Source: Frankiales bacterium
GTDB taxonomy: Bacteria > Actinomycetota > Actinomycetes > Mycobacteriales > SCTD01
NCBI GenBank assembly: GCA_025465465.1
Contig: JAODND010000092.1
Span: 1-58,610, forward strand
Length of the DNA stretch: 58,610 bases
Reading direction: 5' to 3'
Notes under the pieces: generated by a model
Told to the model about the DNA's origin: nothing
Database searches by the model: none
The model's input: the letters and a program-made list of their open reading frames with translations, nothing else
In this document: piece after piece, positions 9,101-16,416 of the stretch
Layout: the number at the start of each line of letters is the position of its first letter
Position numbering within the stretch: position 1 is the first letter of the stretch
Position numbers and translations under genes: made by a program

Positions 9101-9695
9101 CGAGCAGTCAGGTCACATCGCGAGCGTCGGCTTCGACCTGTACATGCGTCTGGTCGGCGACGCGGTGGCCGACTTCAAGCGCGGTGGTGGACTGCCCGGT
9201 GACCTCGACGAGGATGCGCCGGAGCAGAAGGACACCAAGGTCGACCTGCCGATCGACGCGCACCTGCCGCACGCCTATGTGCCGGGTGAGCGGCTCCGGT
9301 TGGCGGCCTACCGGCAGATCGCCGGGGCCCTCGACGACGCCGGCCTGTCGGCGGTGCGTGACGAGCTGAAGGACCGCTACGGGCCGCTGCCCGCGCCCGT
9401 CGAGAACCTGCTGGCGGTTGCCGCCTTCCGCAACACGGCGCGCTCCTATGGGCTCACCGAGGTCGGCGTGCAGGGCAAGCAGATCAGGTTCCTGCCGATG
9501 CCGCTGCGGGAGTCGCAGGTGCTGCGGCTGCAGCGGCTCTACAAGGGGGCTGTCTACAAGCAGGCGCTGGACACGGTGCTCGTGCCCATGCCGATGACCA
9601 AGCCACTCGGCGGCCAGCCGCTGCGTGACGTCGACCTGCTGGCCTGGGCGACGGACCTCCTCGAGGGACTCCTCGCTGCGGCGCCCGTAGGCTAG
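6171..9695 (+). CDS. mfd: transcription-repair coupling factor
   Basis: A 1174-aa SF2 translocase that removes stalled RNA polymerase from DNA lesions and recruits UvrA. The order is: UvrB-like N-terminal modules (~1-340), an RNA-polymerase interacting (CarD-like) domain around DPVVHEQHGIGRYVEM (~497-512), a helicase core with Walker A GDVGYGKTE (~643-651) and DEEQ box (~743), motif VI region HQIRGRVGRGRERAY, and the C-terminal TRCF domain. GTG 6171 (VTLAALLDTV) is chosen because residues encoded upstream in the same frame do not look like Mfd. mazG, eno and the septation genes follow, as in other Actinobacteria. Confidence 0.97.
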   Translation: MTLAALLDTVLGDPSLSRVVDAVPASLDLTAPAGLRPFVIAALARSGRQVIAVTATGREAEDLEAALGSLLDTDRVALFPSWETLPHERLSPRADTVGRRLAVLRRLAHPSKDDPATGPLEVVIAPVRSLLQPQVKGLGDLEPVQLRKGDELPLDDLVRRLVDLAYARVELVEKRGEFAVRGGILDVFPPTEEHPIRVELWGDEVEEIRSFKVADQRSLHEVEHGLWAPPCRELLLTPEVRERARLLAESHPELADICVKLADGHPVEGMEALAPVLVDDLQLLVDELPRDAAVVVCDPERVRTRAHDLVRTSQEFLEASWATAATGGQAPVDLGAAAYKSLAEVREHATAHGHPWWSITPFTADEELEDDTVVLAARAPQAFHGETERAVEEIRERIAAGWSVVLTSEGEGTAQRMVEVLKAAEVPVRGEFDAHPEKGLVVVSTGCLDTGWSSELLQTLVLTEGDLTGAKGPASKDLSKRMPSRRKNAVDPLQLRAGDPVVHEQHGIGRYVEMVQRTVAGATREYLILDYAKGDKLFVPTDQLEQVTRYVGGEAPSLDRLGGSDWAKRKGRARKAVKEIAAGLIQLYAARTSAPGYAFSPDTPWQRELEDAFPYVETPDQLEAIDEVKADMEKPIPMDRVICGDVGYGKTEIAVRAAFKAAQDGKQVAILVPTTLLVQQHHNTFRDRFAQFPVTVRATSRFNSDKEQREVLAGITEGSIDVVIGTHRLLSKSVQFKDLGLVIVDEEQRFGVEHKEFLKEMRTAVDVLTMSATPIPRTLEMSLTGIREMSTILTPPEERHPVLTFVGPYDEKQIGAAIRRELMREGQVFYLHNRVESIDRAAKRLQELVPEARVAVGHGQMTEDALEKVMVGFWEKHFDVLVCTTIVESGLDIPNANTLIVERADAFGLSQLHQIRGRVGRGRERAYAYFTYPPEKPLTELAYDRLATIAQNTEIGAGMAVAMKDLEIRGAGNLLGGEQSGHIASVGFDLYMRLVGDAVADFKRGGGLPGDLDEDAPEQKDTKVDLPIDAHLPHAYVPGERLRLAAYRQIAGALDDAGLSAVRDELKDRYGPLPAPVENLLAVAAFRNTARSYGLTEVGVQGKQIRFLPMPLRESQVLRLQRLYKGAVYKQALDTVLVPMPMTKPLGGQPLRDVDLLAWATDLLEGLLAAAPVG
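9688..9693 (+). promoter_or_regulatory. leaderless-type -10 of the SurA-like gene
   Basis: TAGGCT, inside the mfd 3' end, is followed by a 6-nt gap and GTG 9700. No Shine-Dalgarno is seen. Confidence 0.5.
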
Positions 9696-9699
9696 AGCC

Positions 9700-10758
9700 G
9701 TGACCCGCACGCCTTCGCTGCTCCTTGCTGCCTCCGTTCTGTCCGCCTTCGCACTCTCCGGCTGCGGTGACGGCACCGTGCGCACCGGTGCGGCGGCGAC
9801 CATCGGCAACGACCGCATCACGACGACGACCCTTGACGGCTATGTCACGCGAGCCCTGAAGGACACCGCGGCGCAGCAGAAGGTCGGCACCGACAAGGCC
9901 GGGTTCGAGCGCGACGTGCTCGGCCGGATCCTGCAGCACGACATCGTGACGACCGCCGCCAAGCAGCAGGGGGTGACGGTCGACGGTGCCGACGTCGACG
10001 CCTACGTGACCAACCTCGACCAGCGCGTCGTGCAGAGCGGCCAGGGCGCCAGCCTCGAGGCCGCCGCAGCTGGCGCCGGCATCGCCAAGCAGGACCAACG
10101 CCAGTTCTTCACCGACCTCGTCCTCAAGGAGGCGATCGCTGACAAGCTGACCGCGTCCATCGACGTGCCCCTCAAGGTCCTCCAGGACGCCTACCAGCAG
10201 AACATCGCCACCTACGACCAGGTGCACTCCGCGCACATCCTGGTGGCGTCGAAGGCGCTGGCTGACACCATCCTCAAGCAGGTCAAGGCCGACCCCACGA
10301 CCTTCGCAGCACTGGCCGCGAAGTACAGCACCGACACCGGCAGCAAGGCCAACGGCGGGGACCTCGGCTTCCAGGGCAAGGGCGCCCTCGTGAAGGAGTT
10401 CGAAGCGGCGATCTTCGCCAACAAGCCTGGTTCCTTCGTCGAGGTGAAGACCCAGTTCGGCTACCACGTCATCCACGTGATCGAGCGCAGGACCACGACG
10501 TTCGCGCAGGCCCAGCGCGACCTGCGTCGGGGTCTGCTCCAGACGCAGCGCGACGCGAAGCTGTCGGCGTACCTCCAGAAGGTCGCGAAGGACCTCGGGG
10601 TGCATGTCAACCCGCGCTTCGGCGTGTGGGACACCGTCGGCCAGAGCGTCGTGGCCCCGGCCGTCTGCCCCTCCACGGCGTTCTCGTCGCCGAGCCCGCG
10701 CGCTGCTGACGCCGCCGCGGCGACGCCGACCCCGACGGCCACCCCGTCCTGCAAGTAG
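9700..10758 (+). CDS. SurA/PrsA-like peptidyl-prolyl isomerase lipoprotein
   Basis: A 352-aa exported protein. A lipoprotein signal ends in LSGC (Cys ~22). A SurA_N-like helical chaperone domain (~30-165) and a parvulin PPIase domain (~174-266, with HSAHILV, GGDLGF and GYHVIHVIERR) follow, and the C-terminus is a Ser/Ala/Pro/Thr tail. It probably assists folding of secreted proteins at the outer face of the membrane. It sits between mfd and mazG where mycobacteria have a different lipoprotein nearby. Confidence 0.9.
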   Translation: MTRTPSLLLAASVLSAFALSGCGDGTVRTGAAATIGNDRITTTTLDGYVTRALKDTAAQQKVGTDKAGFERDVLGRILQHDIVTTAAKQQGVTVDGADVDAYVTNLDQRVVQSGQGASLEAAAAGAGIAKQDQRQFFTDLVLKEAIADKLTASIDVPLKVLQDAYQQNIATYDQVHSAHILVASKALADTILKQVKADPTTFAALAAKYSTDTGSKANGGDLGFQGKGALVKEFEAAIFANKPGSFVEVKTQFGYHVIHVIERRTTTFAQAQRDLRRGLLQTQRDAKLSAYLQKVAKDLGVHVNPRFGVWDTVGQSVVAPAVCPSTAFSSPSPRAADAAAATPTPTATPSCK

Positions 10759-10763
10759 CCACG

Positions 10764-11417
10764 GTGCGTCCAGGGGAGCGACTGCTCGAGGCGGTCGAGG
10801 TCATGGACCGCCTCCGCTCACCGGGCGGCTGCCCGTGGGACGCGAAGCAGACGCACGCGTCGCTCATGCCGTACCTCCTCGAGGAGGCCTACGAGGCGTA
10901 CGAGGCACTGGAGACCGGCGACCTCGACCACCTGCGTGAGGAGCTCGGCGACCTGCTCCTCCAGATCCTGTTCCACGCCCGGATCTCCGCCGAGACCTCG
11001 TGGTCCATCGACGACGTCGCCGGAGACCTCGTCGACAAGCTGGTACGCCGCCACCCGCACGTTTTCGCCGGGGCCAGCACCGACGACCTCGAGGGCAGCT
11101 GGGAGGCGCTGAAGGCCGCCGAGAAGGGCCGCGTCTCGGTCACCGAAGGGATCCCGCTCGGGCAGCCGGCGCTGTCGCTCGCCGCCATGCTCCAGCGCCG
11201 CGCGGCGAAGCTCGGGGTCCCCGAGATCGGCTACGACGGGATCGGCGGCGAGCTCTGGGCCCTGGTCGCCCGTGCGCAGGAGCAGGGCCTGGACCCCGAG
11301 GCGGAGCTGCGCACGGTGGCGCGTGCCTTCCGCGACCGGCTGCACGACGCCGAGACCTCGGGCGCGCCGCCGACCGACCCGGCCGCCTGGACCGCCACGC
11401 TCCGCGACCCGTCCTGA
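10764..11417 (+). CDS. mazG: nucleoside triphosphate pyrophosphohydrolase
   Basis: A 217-aa all-alpha NTP-PPase that hydrolyses non-canonical or surplus NTPs to NMP and PPi. The metal-binding motif EEAYEAYEALETGDLDHLRE with EELGDLLLQ (~38-65) gives the E-x-x-E ... E-x-x-D pattern, preceded by CPWDAKQTH. A shorter C-terminal half is present (PALSLAAMLQRRAAKLG). Start GTG 10764, 5 bp after the foldase gene. Confidence 0.95.
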   Translation: MRPGERLLEAVEVMDRLRSPGGCPWDAKQTHASLMPYLLEEAYEAYEALETGDLDHLREELGDLLLQILFHARISAETSWSIDDVAGDLVDKLVRRHPHVFAGASTDDLEGSWEALKAAEKGRVSVTEGIPLGQPALSLAAMLQRRAAKLGVPEIGYDGIGGELWALVARAQEQGLDPEAELRTVARAFRDRLHDAETSGAPPTDPAAWTATLRDPS

Positions 11418-11467
11418 GTGCAGGCAGGGGTGGCCAGCGTCACGTCTGCGGCACACCGGTGCCTCGG

Positions 11468-12787
<1,320 letters not shown>

Positions 12788-12796
12788 CGTTTCGGG

Positions 12797-13294
12797 GTGC
12801 CCTCCAAGCGTCGACCGCCGCCGAGCCGTGGCAAGCGGCAGGTCAACGCTGTCCGGCGCACGAAAGGGCCTGAGCAGCCGGCCAAGAAGACTGGGCTGAC
12901 CACCCGCGCGGCCGTCCTCGGCCTGGTGGTCTGCGCTCTGGTGGTGAGCGCCGCGCTTCCGCTGCGGGAGTACCTGTCGCAGAGCGGACAGATTGCCGCT
13001 GCACAGCACGAGCTGGTCGCCAAGGAGCAACGCGTCGCCCAGCTCGAGCAGCAGCGACGGCTGCTGCAGGACCCGTCGTATGTGAAGAAGCTCGCGCGCG
13101 AGCGGCTGCACTACGTCATGCCGGGGGAGATCCCCTATGTCGTCCTCAGTCCCACGCCGGCGCCTGCGGCAGCGGGTCCCTCGGGCCGGTCCGGCATCGC
13201 GGCGACCGGACCCGAAGCCCCGTGGTACTCCCAGGTCTGGGGAAGCGTGCGGGCCGCCGACAAGCCCGCTGCACTGCCCACCCCGACACCGTGA
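12797..13294 (+). CDS. FtsB/DivIC-like septum formation initiator
   Basis: A 165-aa bitopic protein: a basic, disordered cytoplasmic N-terminus (~1-32), one membrane segment (~36-57), then a coiled coil (~62-95, with IAAAQHELVAKEQRVAQLEQ) and the family signature VKKLARERLHYVMPGEIPYVV. The C-terminus is a Pro/Ala-rich tail. This is the actinobacterial FtsB/DivIC partner of the divisome FtsQ-FtsL complex, in its usual place between eno and DUF501. The stop codon lies inside a 14-bp tandem repeat. Confidence 0.9.
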   Translation: MPSKRRPPPSRGKRQVNAVRRTKGPEQPAKKTGLTTRAAVLGLVVCALVVSAALPLREYLSQSGQIAAAQHELVAKEQRVAQLEQQRRLLQDPSYVKKLARERLHYVMPGEIPYVVLSPTPAPAAAGPSGRSGIAATGPEAPWYSQVWGSVRAADKPAALPTPTP

Positions 13295-13336
13295 CCCCGA
13301 CACCGTGACCCCGACACCGTGACCCTGACACCGACA
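13281..13336 (+). repeat. 14-bp tandem repeat, 3 exact units plus a degenerate fourth
   Basis: CCCCGACACCGTGA occurs at 13281-13294, 13295-13308 and 13309-13322, followed by a diverged unit at 13323-13336. The first unit contains the stop of the FtsB-like gene and the last runs into the DUF501 start codon. The period is not a multiple of three, so copy number would change spacing between genes rather than protein length. Confidence 0.9.
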
Positions 13337-13854
13337 TGACCCTCGACCCCCGCGACGTCCGTGTCGTCGGCCTGCAACTGGGCCGGGAGCCCCGTGCCAT
13401 CCGCGATGTCGCCCACCGCTGCGGCTGCGGCCTGCCGGACGTCGTCGAGACCAACCCGCGACTCGAGGACGGCACGCCGTTCCCGACCCTCTACTACCTG
13501 ACCTGCCCGCGCGCGGCCTCGCTGATCGGGCAGCTCGAGTCCTCGGGGCTCATGAAGGAGATGACGGCACGTCTTGCGACGGACCCCGAGCTCCAGGCGA
13601 GGTACGACGAGGCGGCGCGGGACTACGTCCGCCGGCGCGACGCCCACGAGGTGCTGGAGAACGTCCCGGCACAGGGTGGGATGCCGACTCGGGTGAAGTG
13701 CCTCCATGTGCTCGTCGGCCACTCGCTGGCAGTCGGTCAGGGCGTGAACCCGTTCGGCGACGAGGCGCTCGCGATGCTGGAGGACTGGTCTCGCAAGGGG
13801 CCTTGTGTCGATCCGGACTCCGACGACATGCCCCACAAGAAGACCCGCTCGTGA
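13336..13854 (+). CDS. DUF501 domain-containing protein
   Basis: A 172-aa cytoplasmic protein of unknown function found next to eno/ftsB/ppx in Actinobacteria. It shows the family cysteines in AHRCGCGLPDVVETNPRL (~27-44) and TLYYLTCPRA, and a late VKCLHVLVGHSLAVG stretch, a pattern that could bind a metal. Start ATG 13336 has no good Shine-Dalgarno, being preceded by the tandem repeat, so translation may depend on reinitiation from the upstream gene. Its stop overlaps the ppx start (GTGA). Confidence 0.9.
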   Translation: MTLDPRDVRVVGLQLGREPRAIRDVAHRCGCGLPDVVETNPRLEDGTPFPTLYYLTCPRAASLIGQLESSGLMKEMTARLATDPELQARYDEAARDYVRRRDAHEVLENVPAQGGMPTRVKCLHVLVGHSLAVGQGVNPFGDEALAMLEDWSRKGPCVDPDSDDMPHKKTRS

Positions 13855-14756
13855 GAGTCGCTGCCATCGACTGCGGCACCAACTCCGTCCGCCTTCTGGT
13901 CCGCGACCTGCCGGGTGACGAGCTGCACCGCCAGATGCGGATAGTCCGCCTCGGCGAGGGGGTCGACCGCACCGGATCCCTTGCGCCCCAGGCAATCGCG
14001 CGAACCCGAGAGGCGCTCGCGTCGTATGCGAAGACGTGCTCGGACCTGGGCGTCGAGCGCACCAGGATGGTCGCGACCTCCGCTACGAGGGATGCCGCCA
14101 ACCGGGCGGAGTTCGTCGCCATGGTCGTGGAGACGCTCGGCGTCGAACCCGAGGTCATCAGTGGCGACGAGGAGGCTGCACTGTCGTTTTGCGGCGCCAC
14201 GATCGACCTCGACCCGACGGATGGGCCGTTCCTGGTCATGGACATCGGGGGAGGCTCCACCGAGCTCGTGCTCGGCACCACGTCGGTCGAGGCCGCGCGC
14301 TCGGTCGACGTCGGCTGCGTCCGGTTGACCGAGCGTCATCTCCTCTCCGACCCACCGTCCCGGGCCGAGGTGGCGGCGGCGACCGCCGACGTCGATGCGG
14401 CTCTCCGGCTGGCAGCGGAGGTGGTGCCCGTCGCGCGGGCCCGGACTGCTGTGGGGTTGGCGGGATCCGTGACGACGGTCGCCGCTCTGGCGCTCGAGCT
14501 CCCGTCGTACCAGCCGGAGGCGATCCATCTCTCCCGTGTTTCGCAGGCGAGAGCTCACGAGATCGCGACGGACCTGCTGTCCATGACCCGGGAGCAACGG
14601 GCCAGACTTGGAGTCATGCACCCAGGAAGGGTCGACGTCATCGGTGGTGGAGCGCTCATCCTCGACCGCGCCATGCAGCTGCTGTCGCTGCACGAGGTCG
14701 TGGTGAGCGAGTCCGACATCCTCGACGGGATCGCCCTGAGCATGGGCGACTCGTGA
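13851..14756 (+). CDS. Ppx/GppA-family phosphatase
   Basis: A 301-aa exopolyphosphatase/pppGpp phosphatase family member with the ASKHA ATPase fold. Nucleotide-binding motifs are RVAAIDCGTNSVRLL (start), MVATSATRDAANR, VISGDEEAALSF and the phosphate-2 loop VMDIGGGSTELVLG. It is the short form without the C-terminal HD domain, like mycobacterial Ppx1. Start GTG 13851 overlaps the DUF501 stop. The substrate (polyphosphate or pppGpp) cannot be told from sequence. Confidence 0.93.
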   Translation: MRVAAIDCGTNSVRLLVRDLPGDELHRQMRIVRLGEGVDRTGSLAPQAIARTREALASYAKTCSDLGVERTRMVATSATRDAANRAEFVAMVVETLGVEPEVISGDEEAALSFCGATIDLDPTDGPFLVMDIGGGSTELVLGTTSVEAARSVDVGCVRLTERHLLSDPPSRAEVAAATADVDAALRLAAEVVPVARARTAVGLAGSVTTVAALALELPSYQPEAIHLSRVSQARAHEIATDLLSMTREQRARLGVMHPGRVDVIGGGALILDRAMQLLSLHEVVVSESDILDGIALSMGDS

Positions 14757-15139
14757 GCAAGTCCGATTGGGTCAGTGCCGTCGGCCGCGTGGAAAAGCCG
14801 TGGGGGCACGAGGAGATCTTCGCGCTGGTCGACGGCGTGTTCTGCGGCAAGGCGATCCACGTGAGCGACGGGCACGCCCTGTCGCTCCAGTATCACGAGG
14901 TGAAGGAGGAGACGATCTCCGTGCAGTCGGGGCGGCTGCGCGTGGAGATCGGCCTGCACGAGGACGCGCTCGAGTCCTTCGAGCTCGAGCCCGGGGAGTC
15001 GATCCACCTGCGGCCGGGTGTGCGGCACCGTGTGACCGCGATCGGGGACACCGTGATGCTCGAGGCATCCACCACGCAGCTCACCGACGTGGTGCGGCTC
15101 GAGGACCGCTACGGGCGTGAGGGCACGAATGCTCCGTAG
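14753..15139 (+). CDS. cupin, mannose-6-phosphate isomerase type II-like
   Basis: A 128-aa single cupin domain. It begins VGRVEKPWGHEEIFAL, typical of the C-terminal half of type II phosphomannose isomerases/GDP-mannose pyrophosphorylases, and contains metal-binding histidines in SLQYHEVKEE and RPGVRHRVTAI. It is a stand-alone domain, so enzymatic activity is uncertain. The start overlaps the ppx stop by four bases (GTGA). Confidence 0.82.
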   Translation: MSKSDWVSAVGRVEKPWGHEEIFALVDGVFCGKAIHVSDGHALSLQYHEVKEETISVQSGRLRVEIGLHEDALESFELEPGESIHLRPGVRHRVTAIGDTVMLEASTTQLTDVVRLEDRYGREGTNAP

Positions 15140-15157
15140 CCGTACCGGCGCCGCTCC

Positions 15158-15937
15158 GTGATCCGCCCCGGCACCGGGTTCCCCACCGACAAGGCGACCG
15201 GCACGACGCCGGTCGCGCACGATGCCGCGGAGGTCGTCCGGCTCTCGGCTTCGGCGCCGTCGCTCAACCACCTCGAGGCTCGTTCGTCGGTGTGCCGGGC
15301 GTGCCCCCGACTCGTCGAGTGGCGCGAGGACGTGGCCGACAAGAGGCGGGCCGCCTACGCCGACGAGAGGTACTGGGGCCGCCCTGTCACCGGCTTCGGC
15401 TCGGCGCGTCCGCACATCCTCGTCATGGGCCTCGCGCCCGCGGCTCACGGCGGCAACCGGACCGGACGCATCTTCACCGGTGACCGATCCGGCGACTGGC
15501 TCTATGCCGCGCTGCACCGGGCCGGCCTCGCGTCGCAGCCGACCTCCGTCGACGCGCATGACGGGCTCACCCTCATCGACACCCGCATCACGCTGCCGGT
15601 CCGCTGCGCTCCGCCCGCCAACAAGCCACTCCCTGACGAGCGCGACGCCTGTGCGCCGTGGCTCGCCCGCGAGCTGTCCTGGGTACTGCCGTCGGTGCGG
15701 GCCGTGGTCTGCCTCGGGTCGTTCGGCTGGTTGGCGTTCTTCGACCAGCTCCGCAGCCTCGGGCTCTGGACGGCGCGCACGCCGCGCTTCACCCACGGCG
15801 CCGAGGTGGAGGCCGACGGGTTCTCGGTCCTCGGCTGCTTCCACGTGTCGCAGCAGAACACCTTCACCGGCCGCCTCACCGAGCCGATGCTGGACGCCGT
15901 CTTCGCCCGCGCCGTGGAGCTCGCCGCCGCTCCCTGA
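15158..15937 (+). CDS. uracil-DNA glycosylase, family 5 (UdgB-like)
   Basis: A 259-aa DNA repair enzyme that excises uracil and possibly hypoxanthine. Motif 1 is GLAPAAHGGNRTGRIFTGD (~91-109), which has Ala where family 4 enzymes have Glu; motif 2 is seen in CFHVSQQNTFTG. Cysteines in VCRACPRL, PVRCAPP, VVCLGSF and LGCFHVS fit a [4Fe-4S] cluster. GTG 15158 begins 18 bp after the cupin gene. Assignment to family 5 rather than 4 rests on motif 1. Confidence 0.92.
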   Translation: MIRPGTGFPTDKATGTTPVAHDAAEVVRLSASAPSLNHLEARSSVCRACPRLVEWREDVADKRRAAYADERYWGRPVTGFGSARPHILVMGLAPAAHGGNRTGRIFTGDRSGDWLYAALHRAGLASQPTSVDAHDGLTLIDTRITLPVRCAPPANKPLPDERDACAPWLARELSWVLPSVRAVVCLGSFGWLAFFDQLRSLGLWTARTPRFTHGAEVEADGFSVLGCFHVSQQNTFTGRLTEPMLDAVFARAVELAAAP

Positions 15938-16206
15938 CCGATCTCGGAAGCCTCGACACGTCCCCACGTGTCCGAATATCCGACTTCGACCCACTCAGCA
16001 GCGCGAATGCGCCTCGAGGGGGGCCACTTGGCCCCGTTGGGTACGCCGTCCGGGACCGTCGGGGGCGTCCCGACCCTGGTGCTACAAGGCCGGACGCCCC
16101 CTTCTACGCGGGTTCTTCGGCACCAACACGCACGTCCTGTAGGGCCAAACGGGTGAATCTCTTGAGGAAGAAGATACGTGTGTCCGTCTTTGTCCGAATC
16201 CCAGGC
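15938..16206. other. gene-free spacer with inverted repeats
   Basis: I see no credible coding sequence. It contains a 7-bp/4-nt-loop palindrome at 15955-15972 (core ACACGT-CCCC-ACGTGT), a hairpin at 16020-16035 (GGGGCC-ACTT-GGCCCC) and a longer one at 16061-16101. Base composition is lower in GC than flanking genes from ~16130 on. Confidence 0.6.
16061..16101 (+). terminator. probable terminator of the ppx-cupin-udg group
   Basis: Perfect 10-bp arms GGGGGCGTCC (16061-16070) and GGACGCCCCC (16092-16101) enclose 21 nt. Only TTCT follows, so it lacks a real T-tract; in Actinobacteria such stems can still terminate. Confidence 0.5.
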
Positions 16207-16236
16207 TTTCCAGATGCGCGTATCGGCATTTAGAGT
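16207..16236 (+). promoter_or_regulatory. candidate promoter of a small structured transcript
   Basis: TTTCCA (16207-16212), an 18-nt spacer and TAGAGT (16231-16236) give a sigma-70-like layout with 4/6 matches in each box. The start site would be near 16243. Confidence 0.4.
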
Positions 16237-16242
16237 CTTCCG

Positions 16243-16402
16243 CGTTGGGCCGAACGGCTCAGTTCGGTCTAGACCAGATGCGAGGGGGAGCGACATGAGC
16301 AACGGTTGGGGTTGATTCGTCGCAGCTGAGGCTGCGCCCAGTTCCTTCCAGGGGCTGGGACTGGGTGGTGCTACACCCGGTCCCAGCCCCTGGACGCTTT
16401 TT
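16243..16402 (+). ncRNA. candidate ~160-nt small RNA with a 6-codon ORF
   Basis: From the candidate promoter to the strong terminator the RNA would contain hairpin CCGAAC/GTTCGG (16250-16267), a 10-bp palindrome GGTCTAGACC (16266-16275), a tiny ORF MSNGWG (ATG 16295 to TGA 16315, with GAGGGGGAG 4 nt upstream), hairpin CGCAGC/GCTGCG (16321-16336) and the terminator stem. The next gene is convergent, so this is not an attenuator for a downstream coding region. It does not match 6C, SRP, RNase P or tmRNA features that I know. Confidence 0.45.
16348..16402 (+). terminator. strong rho-independent terminator
   Basis: Twenty-base arms at ~16348-16367 and 16374-16393 pair with a single G-U, forming a long GC-rich stem, followed by TTTTT at 16398-16402. 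It is oriented for plus-strand transcripts and faces the end of the convergent EAL-protein gene. Confidence 0.88.
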
Positions 16403-16416
16403 GTCCCCTGGATCAG

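Noticed and set aside
16243..16402. SRP RNA, RNase P RNA, tmRNA or 6C RNA as identity of the structured transcript
   Set aside because: Signature sequences of these RNAs are missing and the length is unsuitable for RNase P or tmRNA.
15938..16416. riboswitch or attenuator controlling a downstream gene
   Set aside because: The next gene downstream on the plus strand is far away and the adjacent gene is convergent.
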